A stretch of 64,000 bases of DNA from Pseudomonas huaxiensis (GTDB lineage: Bacteria; Pseudomonadota; Gammaproteobacteria; Pseudomonadales; Pseudomonadaceae): NCBI RefSeq assembly GCF_003231275.1, contig NZ_QKVL01000001.1:124001-188000 (forward strand), in the 5' to 3' direction. A model generated the notes under the pieces. The model saw nothing but the letters and a program-made list of their open reading frames with translations. It was not told the DNA's origin and made no database searches. Below, piece after piece: positions 45,078-53,603 of the stretch; position 1 is the stretch's first letter, and every line of letters begins with the position of its first letter. A program made the translations under genes and the position numbers.

Positions 45078-45777
45078 ATTGCAGTGGCCGGCGTCGGTCA
45101 CCGCGCGAGCGTTCAAGAGTCCGGCGCAGCTTGCGCAACGGTTGGCGGCGGATGTCGCCGAGCGCTTGCGCGCAGCCATCGCCGGGCAGGGCAGGGCGAC
45201 CCTGGTGGTATCCGGTGGACGCAGCCCGGTGGCGTTTTTCGAGGCGCTGGGGCAGGAAAAACTGGACTGGTCGAAAGTGCTGATCAGCCTCGCCGACGAG
45301 CGCTGGGTGCCGGTGGAACATGCCGACAGCAACGCCGGACTGCTGCGCCGTCACCTGCTTCAAGGTGAGGTGGCCAAGGCGCGCTTCCTGGGGCTTTACC
45401 GCGCCGCCGCCAACCTCGACGCCGCTGCATTGGAAGCTGATCAGGCCCTGGCCGAGCTGCCGCCGATCGACGTGCTGGTGCTGGGCATGGGCGACGACGG
45501 CCACACGGCCTCGCTGTTCCCGGGCAGCCCAAACCTGGCCGAGGGTTTGCGTGCGGACGGTGAGCGTCGTGTGCTGCCGATGCTGGCGCCGAGCGTGCCG
45601 CATCAGCGCCTGAGCCTGACCCGGCGACTATTGGCCACAGCCGCTTTCACCGCCTTGTCCGTGCAAGGCGAGGGCAAACTCGCTACGCTGCGCGCCGCGC
45701 TGGCCGACGACGACCTGACGCAGATGCCGATTCGCGCCTTTCTTCACGACCCCCTGGACATCTACTGGTGCCCATGA
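45064..45777 (+). CDS. pgl: 6-phosphogluconolactonase
   Basis: Hydrolyses the lactone made by Zwf. The protein has 237 residues of the DevB/NagB-like type, with [15 protein letters not shown] near the N-terminus, SLADERWVP and [17 protein letters not shown] placed the start at 45064, where the protein begins [12 protein letters not shown]; a longer reading lies deeper inside zwf. Confidence 0.94.
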   Translation: MAISELQWPASVTARAFKSPAQLAQRLAADVAERLRAAIAGQGRATLVVSGGRSPVAFFEALGQEKLDWSKVLISLADERWVPVEHADSNAGLLRRHLLQGEVAKARFLGLYRAAANLDAAALEADQALAELPPIDVLVLGMGDDGHTASLFPGSPNLAEGLRADGERRVLPMLAPSVPHQRLSLTRRLLATAAFTALSVQGEGKLATLRAALADDDLTQMPIRAFLHDPLDIYWCP

Positions 45778-45793
45778 GCCAAGGATCTCAGCC

Positions 45794-46471
45794 ATGACCA
45801 CGCTCGAACGCCCAAAGCCATTGCTCACCATGGCCGAAAAAATCGCCCGGATCGACGCGATCTGCGGCCAGGCGCGCATCCTGCCGGTGATCACCATCGC
45901 CCGTGAGGCAGACATCCTGCCCCTTGCCGACGCCTTGGCCGCCGGTGGCATCCGCACGCTGGAAGTGACCTTGCGCTCCGAGCATGGCCTCAAGGCCATC
46001 AAGCTGCTGCGCGAGCAGCGCCCGGAACTGTGCATCGGCGCCGGCACGGTGCTCGACCGCAACCTGTTCGCCGCGGTCGAAGAGGCGGGTGCGCAGTTCG
46101 TGGTCACCCCGGGCATCACCCCGGAAATTCTCCAGGCCGGTGTCGACAGCGATATCCCGCTGCTGCCGGGTATCAGCACGCCCTCGGAAATCATGATGGG
46201 CTACGCCCTCGGCTACCGCCGCTTCAAGCTGTTCCCGGCGGAAATCAGCGGCGGCATCGCGGCGATCAAGGCTTATGCCGGCCCCTTCGCCGACGTGCGC
46301 TTCTGCCCGACGGGCGGGGTCAAGCCGGACAACCTGAAAAGCTACATGAGCCTGTCCAACGTGATGTGCGTGGGCGGGACCTGGATGCTCGATAGCGGCT
46401 GGATCAAGAACGGCGACTGGGCCGCGGTGGAGAAGTGCAGCGCCGAGGCGATGGCGCTGCTGAACGAATAA
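45794..46471 (+). CDS. eda: KHG/KDPG aldolase
   Basis: Cleaves KDPG to pyruvate and glyceraldehyde 3-phosphate, the last Entner-Doudoroff step. The protein has 225 residues with the base glutamate in RTLEVTLRSEHGL, CIGAGTVLD, FVVTPGITPE, and the Schiff-base lysine in RRFKLFPAEISGG. It is the last gene of zwf-pgl-eda and is followed by a strong terminator. Confidence 0.96.
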   Translation: MTTLERPKPLLTMAEKIARIDAICGQARILPVITIAREADILPLADALAAGGIRTLEVTLRSEHGLKAIKLLREQRPELCIGAGTVLDRNLFAAVEEAGAQFVVTPGITPEILQAGVDSDIPLLPGISTPSEIMMGYALGYRRFKLFPAEISGGIAAIKAYAGPFADVRFCPTGGVKPDNLKSYMSLSNVMCVGGTWMLDSGWIKNGDWAAVEKCSAEAMALLNE

Positions 46472-46500
46472 ATATTACGTTGTGTGTTTTACGGCTTTTC

Positions 46501-46529
46501 GGGGCGCTTGGTCGGCGCCCCTTTTTTTT
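46501..46529 (+). terminator. Rho-independent terminator of zwf-pgl-eda
   Basis: GGGGCGC-TTGGTCG-GCGCCCC is followed by eight T on the plus strand. On the minus strand there is no T run, so it serves eda and not the gene converging from the right. Confidence 0.9.
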
Positions 46530-46552
46530 GTGGCAAGAGCGCAACAATCGCC

Positions 46553-46912
46553 CTAGAAGAAAACCATCTTCATCGTGTAGTACACCCACATTATGAAAAT
46601 GAGCACGGCTAGCCAGGCCAGGCTCTTGTGCAAGGTTGTGCTGGTGGTAACGAAGGCCAATTTCTTCTCGAACGCAGTCAGTGTTGGCGACTCGAAGGTC
46701 AGTCGTTGCTTGAAGTATTCCGACACGCCCTGCTCGATCAACTCGTCATTGCATTCGACGCTTTGGCTCTTGTAATACGTCCGAATCCGCTCCGCGACTT
46801 CCGCCTCGCGCTTGGCCAGGTCGAGGTGCTCCTCGATTTCCATGCGGCGGTGGCGCAGGTCATCGACGAGCGCCATGGCCCCCATCTGTTCGGCAAGACG
46901 CCCACCGCTCAT
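46553..46912 (-). CDS. Small membrane protein of the duplicated cassette, distal copy (DUF6384-like)
   Basis: A 119-residue protein. Its first 44 residues (from MSGGRLAEQMGAMALVDDLR) are almost identical to those of the protein at 48491-48895 and strongly charged and helical. The C-terminus holds one membrane helix (SLAWLAVLIFIMWVYYTMKM, about 94-115) that is unlike the helix of the paralogue. I associate it tentatively with the family annotated DUF6384; function unknown. The start overlaps the stop of the 37-codon remnant upstream by ATGA, so translation depends on that tiny ORF. The membrane end and soluble coiled N-terminus suggest an anchor for the coiled-coil partner. Confidence 0.72.
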   Translation of the reverse strand: MSGGRLAEQMGAMALVDDLRHRRMEIEEHLDLAKREAEVAERIRTYYKSQSVECNDELIEQGVSEYFKQRLTFESPTLTAFEKKLAFVTTSTTLHKSLAWLAVLIFIMWVYYTMKMVFF

Positions 46913-47022
46913 TGTCCGGCCTTGGTCAGCAGCGCCCGCGTCGGCGCTTTCTGGACGGGCTTGGGCATGTTGAGGCCGATGGTGTGCAAGCCGGTGACGG
47001 CATGTTCAAGGCAGTGACTCAT
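46909..47022 (-). pseudogene. 37-codon collapsed remnant of the TelA-like gene
   Basis: An ORF of 37 residues begins MSHCLEHAVTGLHTIGLNMP, clearly the N-terminus of the 380-residue protein at 48892-50034 (MSQYLERAVTGLRTIGINMP). It ends LLTKAGQ, matching that protein's C-terminus LLTKAAQ. About 340 codons are missing in frame. The upstream overlap with the coiled-coil gene (17 nt) and the ATGA overlap with the next gene are retained. It may persist only to carry ribosomes to the next gene. It is too short for routine gene calling. Confidence 0.75.
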
Positions 47023-48337
47023 GGCGTATCCCTGCTGGAGTTGATGCGTGGGCATCGTCGAAAGGCTGGCTTCGATTCTTGAACAGATCGATCAGGTCAT
47101 GCTGTTCCAGATTGCGTTTCATGTAGCTGGAGATCAGTTGCGGGATATCCAGCGACGGCGGGTAGTCCTCGAAGCGTTCGTCGCTATACAGGCAGGCGCA
47201 GGGACCTGCGATCGGGGTCATCGTGTGGCAGGCACAATCGCACCGGGCAGGACACTGGAAGTCGCGCATCCGCAGCCCATGCAGCGCATATTGCAGTTCG
47301 CGAGCACGGGCATATTGCTCGCCGGCCTTGTGTGTACTGCGCTTCAGGTCCTCCAGTGCGCTGCTCAGCGCCTGCAGTTCTTGTGCGTGCTTGTTGAAGA
47401 GTTGCGCTTCGGCCGGGGCCCGGGGCACCAGGCCCTGGATGAATGTCCCCAGGTCGGAGCTCCCGGCCTGGTCGACTATCAGGCTGGCGGCCTTGTGCAG
47501 GGCTTCGTCCTGCAGGTCGAGAAGTGGGCGCAAGGTTTGATGGACAATGTTCGCCTTCGCCTTGGCGGCGATGATCTGCTTGGCAAGCAGAGTGCGCTTG
47601 AACGCCGAAGGGTCGTCTGTCACCGGGCTCAATGCTTCTCTCCACCCCGCCTGCTTGCGTTGCTCAAGCGTGGCGATCCGTTGGGCTTGAGCATCGCGGT
47701 CGGCCTCGACGGTGCGCGGCATTTCCCTGAGCAACAGTTCATTGCGTTGGTTCTGGGTGAAGTTGATCTTTTTCATCAGCCATGCCACCAGCTTCTGGTG
47801 TAGCCAGCTGCCTTTGTACCGTTCGATATTGTGCGTGTACTCACGCAGGTAGCTGTAAAAACGGTCGGCCTCATACGCCGGCAGTTTGCTGTCGCGCTCC
47901 TCTATCAGGCGCGGAAGGGCTGCTTCCAGGCGCTTGTGGGTGGCGCGCGAATGTTCCAGCTCTTTGAACAGCTGTATGTAGTCAGGGCTGAAGCGATGCT
48001 CGCGCCACAGTGCGCGCAGCTTGATTTCCCGTTCGGCGACCACGCTCCGGTAGTCCGTGAGCAACGGCAGGATGTCTTTCTCGGCGCGCTCCAGGCGCAG
48101 CCACTCGCGGGCCAGCAATTGTTCGCGGTCGCGCAGTAATTGACGAACCTGTTGCTCGCTGGAATTGCTGTGGTAGAAGCGGGCCTGGGGCCGTCCGTTC
48201 AGCGCGCAGATGACGTCCTGCTTGAGCAGCAGGTCGTTCATGGTGAGCCTCGAAAGTGCTCGTCGCCGTTCGTTGAGAATCAGTTCGTGCTGGCGCGAAT
48301 TGTCTTCGACCAGCGCAAGGAGGGTGCCGGGTGTCAT
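47006..48337 (-). CDS. Coiled-coil protein with Cys-rich motif, distal copy
   Basis: A 443-residue, mostly alpha-helical, highly charged protein without signal peptide or membrane helix. It starts MTPGTLLALVEDNSRQHE. It is a full-length paralogue of the protein at 50045-51379 (444 residues): shared blocks include TLLAKQIIAAKAKAN, the Cys motif C-x3-C-x-C-x-C-H-x8-C-x-C near residue 365, and YMKRNLEQHDLIDLF near the C-terminus. The Cys/His cluster suggests zinc or another metal. No family name is known to me. It is the first gene of the distal cassette copy. Confidence 0.72.
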   Translation of the reverse strand: MTPGTLLALVEDNSRQHELILNERRRALSRLTMNDLLLKQDVICALNGRPQARFYHSNSSEQQVRQLLRDREQLLAREWLRLERAEKDILPLLTDYRSVVAEREIKLRALWREHRFSPDYIQLFKELEHSRATHKRLEAALPRLIEERDSKLPAYEADRFYSYLREYTHNIERYKGSWLHQKLVAWLMKKINFTQNQRNELLLREMPRTVEADRDAQAQRIATLEQRKQAGWREALSPVTDDPSAFKRTLLAKQIIAAKAKANIVHQTLRPLLDLQDEALHKAASLIVDQAGSSDLGTFIQGLVPRAPAEAQLFNKHAQELQALSSALEDLKRSTHKAGEQYARARELQYALHGLRMRDFQCPARCDCACHTMTPIAGPCACLYSDERFEDYPPSLDIPQLISSYMKRNLEQHDLIDLFKNRSQPFDDAHASTPAGIRHESLP

Positions 48338-48454
48338 GCGAGAGGAGTGCTCATCAGTGTCCTTTCTTGATGGGGTGCTGCCGGTTCAGTCCCGCTGGGT
48401 CCGCGCAACAAGCATCGAACGCAGAATACTGAGATATTCTTCCGGCTGCACCCA

Positions 48455-48475
48455 TAAAAAAGTCGCCTGCAAGGC
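48455..48475 (-). terminator. Terminator separating the two cassette copies
   Basis: Read on the minus strand CGCCTTGCAGGCGACTTTTTT is a short GC stem (CGCCT/AGGCG) followed by a T run. It lies 16 bp past the end of the proximal membrane-protein gene. The distal copy would then need its own promoter in 48338-48455. Confidence 0.6.
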
Positions 48476-48490
48476 GCTGTTGGCGGGTGT

Positions 48491-48895
48491 TTACTGCTGA
48501 GTTGTCTGTGTTTGAGCTTCCTGATAAGCCTTGGAAAACCCGCGGCTGAAGCCGCTGCAGAACGACGTCCCAAACAGAATGGCGAACGCCAGCATGAAAA
48601 TCAGCCACAGGCGGAACGCATTGCTGATGATGAGCCGGCCGAAAAACCTCTCCCTGACGTTCATAGGCTTTGCTTCGAACACCAACCGATGCTGGAAGAA
48701 CTCCCGCACGCCCTCGTTCACCAGCTCGTCATCGCACTCGATGCCCTGGCTCTTGTAATAGGCCCGGATACGCTCCGCGACTTCCGCCTCGCGCTTGGCG
48801 AGATCAAGGTGTTCCTCGATCTCCATGCGGCGATGGCGCAGGTCGTCGACGAGGGCCATGGCCCCCATCTGTTCGGAAAGACGCCCGTTGCTCAT
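48491..48895 (-). CDS. Small membrane protein of the duplicated cassette, proximal copy (DUF6384-like)
   Basis: A 134-residue protein, N-terminus MSNGRLSEQMGAMALVDDLR, with a charged helical first half and one membrane segment (LWLIFMLAFAILFGTSFCSG, about 95-115) followed by a short polar tail. Paralogue of 46553-46912: nearly identical for about 45 residues and divergent after about 75. It starts in the ATGA overlap with the TelA-like gene. Function unknown. Confidence 0.72.
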   Translation of the reverse strand: MSNGRLSEQMGAMALVDDLRHRRMEIEEHLDLAKREAEVAERIRAYYKSQGIECDDELVNEGVREFFQHRLVFEAKPMNVRERFFGRLIISNAFRLWLIFMLAFAILFGTSFCSGFSRGFSKAYQEAQTQTTQQ

Positions 48896-50034
48896 TGCGC
48901 CGCCTTGGTCAGCAGTTCGGCGAAGGCGCGTTTGGCGTCTTCGACGGCGCTGGCGATGTCCTGCGCAGCCTTGGTGGATTCGGTGCGGTAGGTATCGGTC
49001 AGGGTTTTCATATCGTTCTGGAACGCCAGGGTGGCTTGGGCCAGGGCGCGCACGGAGTCGACGCGGATGGTCGAACCGTAACTGGCTTTCAGCGCATCGT
49101 TGAGTTGCTGCTGGGTGTTGCTGCCGAGGGCTTCCAGGCCTTTGCTGATGCCATCGGTGGTGGCGTTGAGGGTGTTGGTCGCTTCCGCCATGCCCTGGTT
49201 GGCCGAGAACGACACTGCCAGGCTGGTGAGGACGATCTCGTTGGTGGAGAAGAACGACACCATGCGCTGGTATTGGCGCTCTTTCACCACATGCACCTGG
49301 CTGATGCGGGCGAAGACCATTTCCGCCGTGTTATAGCCGACCCGCAGGTCGTCGGCGATGTCCTTGATGATCTGGTAGCGCTTGTCTTCGTTCTGCAGTT
49401 CACGCACGGCCAGGTCGCGTTTCAGTTCCAGCGCAGAACGTTCCGCACCGCCCAGCTCGCCGGCGTCGGTCACGCTGCTGTTCGCCTCGTCCAGTTCGCG
49501 GCTGCGTTGTGCCAGGGCCTCGGTGGCCACGGCCAGTACTTCCTGGGCGTTGACCTCGGCGGTCTTCATCGCCAGGCGGAAATCCATGTAGGACTCCAGA
49601 ATCGCGTTTTCCCGCACGATCTGCTCATTGGCCAGTTTGCAGGCCTGCATGTAATGCTTGCGGATGTCTTCGAAGCGGCTGGGGATCGAGCCACGGCGCA
49701 CGTTCATCCAGGTCAGCTTGAGGCGCTCGACGGTGTCGAGACGGCCGTCTTCCATCCACAAGGCCATGGCGGCGGCGTCTTCGCGGATCGAGGTGAAGCT
49801 GTTGGTAATGTTCATGAAGCGGGTGGACACGTCCATGCCCTGGATCTGGTCGCGGACCATGCTGTTGAAGCTGGTGGACTGCTGCAGCACCGCGGCGATG
49901 GCGGTGACTTTCTCATTGTCGTACTGCGCGACCTTGTCCAGCAACGCCAGCACCGGCGCTTCCTGAACAGGCTTGGGCATGTTGATACCGATGGTGCGCA
50001 GGCCGGTGACGGCACGTTCGAGGTATTGGCTCAT
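48892..50034 (-). CDS. TelA-like helical protein of the duplicated cassette
   Basis: A 380-residue, almost entirely helical soluble protein, start MSQYLERAVTGLRTIGINMP at 50034. The C-terminal third has the pattern QRMVSFFSTNEIVLTSLAVS then ANQGMAEATNTLNATTDGIS, reminiscent of the TelA/KlaA (toxic anion resistance) family in length, layout and the TN-L repeat region, but I cannot confirm membership. It is the middle gene of the proximal cassette and overlaps the membrane-protein gene. Its counterpart in the distal cassette is reduced to 37 codons. Function unknown; tellurite resistance should not be assumed. Confidence 0.65.
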   Translation of the reverse strand: MSQYLERAVTGLRTIGINMPKPVQEAPVLALLDKVAQYDNEKVTAIAAVLQQSTSFNSMVRDQIQGMDVSTRFMNITNSFTSIREDAAAMALWMEDGRLDTVERLKLTWMNVRRGSIPSRFEDIRKHYMQACKLANEQIVRENAILESYMDFRLAMKTAEVNAQEVLAVATEALAQRSRELDEANSSVTDAGELGGAERSALELKRDLAVRELQNEDKRYQIIKDIADDLRVGYNTAEMVFARISQVHVVKERQYQRMVSFFSTNEIVLTSLAVSFSANQGMAEATNTLNATTDGISKGLEALGSNTQQQLNDALKASYGSTIRVDSVRALAQATLAFQNDMKTLTDTYRTESTKAAQDIASAVEDAKRAFAELLTKAAQ

Positions 50035-50044
50035 GGGGGTGTCC

Positions 50045-51379
50045 TTACGAAGAAGAGAGTTCAGTGGCTGCGCCTGCATTGGCCGGCTCCGGCACCTGAT
50101 CGTTGAATAACAACCGTTGGTCGTTGAACAGGCTCATCAGGTCGTCCAGCGCCAGGTTTCGTTTCATGTAGCCAGTGATCAGGCCGGTGCAGTCCAGCTC
50201 GGGCGGATAGGTGTAGTAGCGTTCGTCGTCGTACACGCAGGGGCACTGGCCCTGGAAGTTCTCATCGTGGTGGCAGGCACAGGTGCACTGCTCGTCGCAC
50301 GCGGTTTCTTCCTCGCGCAAGCTGCGCAGGCCCCACTCCAGCTCCTTGGCGTGGTGGTAGTCCTCCAGGGCCTTGTCGACGTTTTCCTCCAGGCCCTCGA
50401 CCCGGTTGCTCGAATCAGCAAGCTTGCTCCAGTACTGGTTGAGCGTGTCGCTGTGTTCGGGGCACTCGTTCACCAGCATTTCGAGGATGTCATCGATGCT
50501 GTGGTTGCCCAGTTGGGCGTCGATCCAGCGCTCGATGTCCTGGGTGTAGCTGTCTTCGCCATCGATGAAGAGCACAAGCTGGTCGTAGGCCGCATTGGCC
50601 CGTGTCTTGGCGGCGATGATCTGCTTGGCCAGCAGTGTCCTGCGCAGCGTCGTGGCATCGGCACGCAGCCCGCCGCCAGCCTTCGCCCAGTTCGCCACAT
50701 TCTGCTCATCGAGCGTCAGCAGCCTGGCGTTGTGCGCTTCCACCAACGTTGCGACGCTGTCGGGCATGGAGCGCAGAATCAGTTCGTTGCGGCGGTTTTC
50801 GCGGTAATTGACCTTGCTCGCCAGCCAGTCATCACACTGGCGGAACAGCCGCCCGCGGGAATAGTCGTCCGTGCCATAGCGCCGGGTGCGCAGGTACACG
50901 TAGAACGGGTTGGTTTCGTAGGCCGGCATCTTCTTGTCGCGTTCTTCGACGAGCTGCGCCAGCGAGTCTTGCAAGCGTTGCCGCGCCTGGATGATGTCTT
51001 GCCCCTGGCGCATCAGCGAGGTGTAGTCCGGGTGCAGGATGTGGGCCTGCCACAACTGCGGAAGTCGCTGCTCCCGCTGGTTGACCAGCGCGCGGAACTC
51101 GCTGACCAGTTGGGTGATGTCGTTCTCCACCTCTGCCAGTTGCGCGCGGTATTTCGACTCCTGCTGCTGGCGTTCCTGCAGCGCGTGGCGCACCTGCTGA
51201 TCAAGGGCCGGGTGCTCGATCGGCGCGGCTTCGATACGGCGCAGGCTGGCAATGGTGTCCTGGGTCAGCAGCATGTCCTGGGCGGTGGCTTTCGACAGTG
51301 TCGTCTGAAATTCGGTCAGGATGTTTTCGTAGTGGCGAACGTTGTCTTCGACAAGCGCCATGAGGGAGCCGGGAGTCAT
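50045..51379 (-). CDS. Coiled-coil protein with Cys-rich motif, proximal copy
   Basis: A 444-residue, highly charged helical protein with no signal peptide, start MTPGSLMALVEDNVRHYE at 51379; a longer reading to 51529 lacks similarity to the paralogue. Near residue 370 it carries C-x3-C-x-C-x-C-H-x8-C-x-C (CDEQCTCACHHDENFQGQCP), exactly the spacing of the copy at 47006-48337, then the conserved YPPELD and YMKRNLALDDLMSLF. The shared metal-type motif and C-terminal block are probably its functional centre. First gene of the proximal cassette. I do not recognise a characterised family. Confidence 0.72.
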   Translation of the reverse strand: MTPGSLMALVEDNVRHYENILTEFQTTLSKATAQDMLLTQDTIASLRRIEAAPIEHPALDQQVRHALQERQQQESKYRAQLAEVENDITQLVSEFRALVNQREQRLPQLWQAHILHPDYTSLMRQGQDIIQARQRLQDSLAQLVEERDKKMPAYETNPFYVYLRTRRYGTDDYSRGRLFRQCDDWLASKVNYRENRRNELILRSMPDSVATLVEAHNARLLTLDEQNVANWAKAGGGLRADATTLRRTLLAKQIIAAKTRANAAYDQLVLFIDGEDSYTQDIERWIDAQLGNHSIDDILEMLVNECPEHSDTLNQYWSKLADSSNRVEGLEENVDKALEDYHHAKELEWGLRSLREEETACDEQCTCACHHDENFQGQCPCVYDDERYYTYPPELDCTGLITGYMKRNLALDDLMSLFNDQRLLFNDQVPEPANAGAATELSSS

Positions 51380-51547
51380 GGGCGTGGGTGTCCGGAGTCT
51401 TGAGGCGGCAGGTCGTGAGCAGGTTGGGAGGTGCTCGGAGGGAAGCTCATTTCGTCCGTGATCTCGATGCGGTGAGGGGTTAACGCGGTCGTCGCAGTAT
51501 ATCCAGCAGCACAAGCAAAATAATGGCATTTCCCCTGGTGTTCAAAC

Positions 51548-51580
51548 AAAAAAAGCCCGCCTCCGGAGAGGCGGGCTTTT
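51548..51580 (-). terminator. Rho-independent terminator of leuA
   Basis: AAAAAAAGCCCGCCTC-CGGA-GAGGCGGGCTTTT, a strong stem with a run of seven A/T on the minus-strand exit side, 26 bp past the leuA stop. Confidence 0.88.
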
Positions 51581-51605
51581 CAGTGTGACGACAGCGCGGT
51601 CTGGC

Positions 51606-53279
51606 TTACGCCGCCTTTGCTGCCTGCTGGCTCAGGGAGCGGTTCAGTGCGCTGAACAGGGCCTTGAAGCTGGCGGTGGTGATGTTTTCATCGATGCCTA
51701 CGCCGTGCACCGGACGACCACCGGCAACGCGCAGTTCGATGTACGCCGCGGCCTTGGCGTTGGTGCCGGCGCCGATGGCGTGTTCGTTGTAGTCCATGAT
51801 TTCCACGGCGACCGGCAGGCCGGCAACCAGGGCTTCCAGGGCACCGTTGCCCTTGCCGCGCCAGTGCAGGGTGGTCTCGCCTTCACCGGCGACTTCCACT
51901 TCCACGGCGCTGTGGCCGTTTTCTTCCTGCAGGCGATGGCTGACCAGCGCATACGGCGCGTTGGCCTGGAGGTATTCGCGGTGCAGCAGGTTGTAGATTT
52001 GCTGGGCAGTCATTTCCAGGCCCAGGCGGTCGGTTTCACCCTGGACAACCTGGCTGAACTCGATCTGCATGCGGCGTGGCAGGCTGATGCCGTATTCCTG
52101 TTCGAGCAGGTAGGTGATACCGCCTTTGCCGGACTGGCTGTTGACGCGAATGACCGCCTCGTAGCTGCGGCCGATGTCGGCCGGGTCGATCGGCAGGTAT
52201 GGCACTTCCCACAGGGTGCCTTCTTTCTGCTGGGTGAAGCCCTTGCGGATGGCGTCCTGGTGCGAGCCGGAGAACGCGGTGTGAACCAGGTCGCCGACAT
52301 ACGGGTGACGTGGGTGCACCGGCAACTGGTTGCATTCCTCGACGACCTTGCGCACGCCGTCGATGTCGGAGAAGTCCAGCTCAGGGTCGATGCCCTGGGT
52401 GTAGAGGTTCAACGCCAGGGTCACCAGGTCGACGTTACCGGTACGCTCGCCGTTGCCGAACAGGCAGCCTTCGGCGCGGTCGGCGCCAGCCATCAGGCCC
52501 AGTTCGGTGGCGGCGATGCCGGTGCCACGGTCGTTGTGGGTGTGCAGGCTGATCAGCACGCTGTCGCGACGGTTGACGTTGCGGCAGAACCACTCGATCT
52601 GGTCGGCGTAGACGTTCGGCGTCGAGACTTCGACGGTGGCCGGCAGGTTGAGGATGATCTTGTGGTCCGGGGTCGGGTTCCAGACTTCGATGACCGCGTC
52701 GCAGACTTCCTTGGCGAACTCCAGTTCGGTGGCGCTGAAGGTTTCTGGCGAGTACTCGAAGGTCCAGTGGGTTTCAGGCTGCTGGGCTGCGTATTTGACG
52801 AACAGCTTGGCCGCGTTCACCGCGATGTCCTTCACGCCTTGCTTGTCCTGGTTGAAGACGATGCGGCGGAACGACGGGCTGGTGGCGTTGTACAGGTGGA
52901 CAATGGCTTTTTTCGCGCCACGCAGGGACTCGAAGGTCCGCGCGATGAGGTCTTCGCGAGCCTGGGTCAGGACCTGGATGGTGGTGTCGTCAGGGATGTG
53001 GCCGTCTTCGATCAGGGTACGCACGAAGTCGAAGTCGGTTTGCGAGGCGGACGGGAACGACGCCTCGATCTCTTTCACGCCAACGCTGACCAGGGTCTTC
53101 CAGAAACGCAGCTTCTTCTCGGCATCCATCGGCTCGATCAGCGACTGGTTGCCGTCGCGCAGGTCGGAGCTGCACCAGATCGGCGCCTTGGTGATGGTCT
53201 TCGACGGCCAGGTACGGTCAGGCAAGTCGATGGTCGGGAAGGCGCGGTATTTCTTCGAAGGGTCTTTGAGCATGGACAT
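51606..53279 (-). CDS. leuA: 2-isopropylmalate synthase
   Basis: First committed step of leucine synthesis: condenses 2-oxoisovalerate with acetyl-CoA. The protein has 557 residues, the long LeuA form of pseudomonads. It has the TIM-barrel start [20 protein letters not shown] with metal-binding Asp, the [16 protein letters not shown] metal-binding histidines, and a C-terminal regulatory domain (about 430-557) for leucine feedback. AAAGGA precedes the ATG at 53279. A leucine-rich leader ORF lies upstream at 53357-53434. Confidence 0.95.
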   Translation of the reverse strand: MSMLKDPSKKYRAFPTIDLPDRTWPSKTITKAPIWCSSDLRDGNQSLIEPMDAEKKLRFWKTLVSVGVKEIEASFPSASQTDFDFVRTLIEDGHIPDDTTIQVLTQAREDLIARTFESLRGAKKAIVHLYNATSPSFRRIVFNQDKQGVKDIAVNAAKLFVKYAAQQPETHWTFEYSPETFSATELEFAKEVCDAVIEVWNPTPDHKIILNLPATVEVSTPNVYADQIEWFCRNVNRRDSVLISLHTHNDRGTGIAATELGLMAGADRAEGCLFGNGERTGNVDLVTLALNLYTQGIDPELDFSDIDGVRKVVEECNQLPVHPRHPYVGDLVHTAFSGSHQDAIRKGFTQQKEGTLWEVPYLPIDPADIGRSYEAVIRVNSQSGKGGITYLLEQEYGISLPRRMQIEFSQVVQGETDRLGLEMTAQQIYNLLHREYLQANAPYALVSHRLQEENGHSAVEVEVAGEGETTLHWRGKGNGALEALVAGLPVAVEIMDYNEHAIGAGTNAKAAAYIELRVAGGRPVHGVGIDENITTASFKALFSALNRSLSQQAAKAA

Positions 53280-53540
53280 CAGAGCAATCCTTTAAATGCG
53301 GCCTGGAACGGGCCTGCCGGATACGAATTTTTTTGGAATGGGCGAGGCGACGCGATTCAGCTTGGTAGTCGTGCACTGACCAGGCAAAGGCTGCGGTGTT
53401 GGCGGAGCAAGATGAGGGTTTTGGCGGTTTTCATACCCTCAACCCTAACCAGTGGGGTGAAAGATGGCAAGCACCTGGGAAAAATTGATAGAAATGTGCG
53501 GAAACAGCTTTTTATCGACATTTAATAGCGGTTTGTAACG
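53280..53540 (-). promoter_or_regulatory. leuA upstream region
   Basis: A region of about 260 bp that holds the candidate leader peptide and, upstream of 53435, an AT-rich stretch that should carry the leuA promoter. A weak GGCC/GGCC pairing near 53300-53325 is the only hairpin I see after the leader ORF. No other gene is convincing. Confidence 0.4.
53357..53434 (-). CDS. leuL: Candidate leucine leader peptide upstream of leuA
   Basis: A 25-codon ORF on the leuA strand, starting MKTAKTLILLRQ, has six leucines including a TLILL run. AGGG lies about 8 nt before the ATG. It ends 77 bp before leuA. This suits an attenuation leader, in which leucyl-tRNA starvation stalls the ribosome. I could not find a convincing terminator hairpin with a T run in the remaining leader, so the mechanism is uncertain. 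Confidence 0.5.
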   Translation of the reverse strand: MKTAKTLILLRQHRSLCLVSARLPS

Positions 53541-53571
53541 AAAAAGACCGCGCCGGTTGCGCGGTCTTTTT
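53541..53571 (-). terminator. Rho-independent terminator of the M23 peptidase gene
   Basis: AAAAAGACCGCGC-CGGTT-GCGCGGTCTTTTT is a perfect 13-bp stem with T runs on both strands, just 3' of the peptidase gene. Confidence 0.9.
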
Positions 53572-53603
53572 GATTGGCGCAAGTACGCCGTTGCAGCGCT
53601 GGC

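Noticed and set aside
48892..50034. Tellurite resistance function for the TelA-like gene
   Set aside because: The resemblance rests on length and a short C-terminal pattern; the neighbours are not ter genes, so I only use the name as a description.
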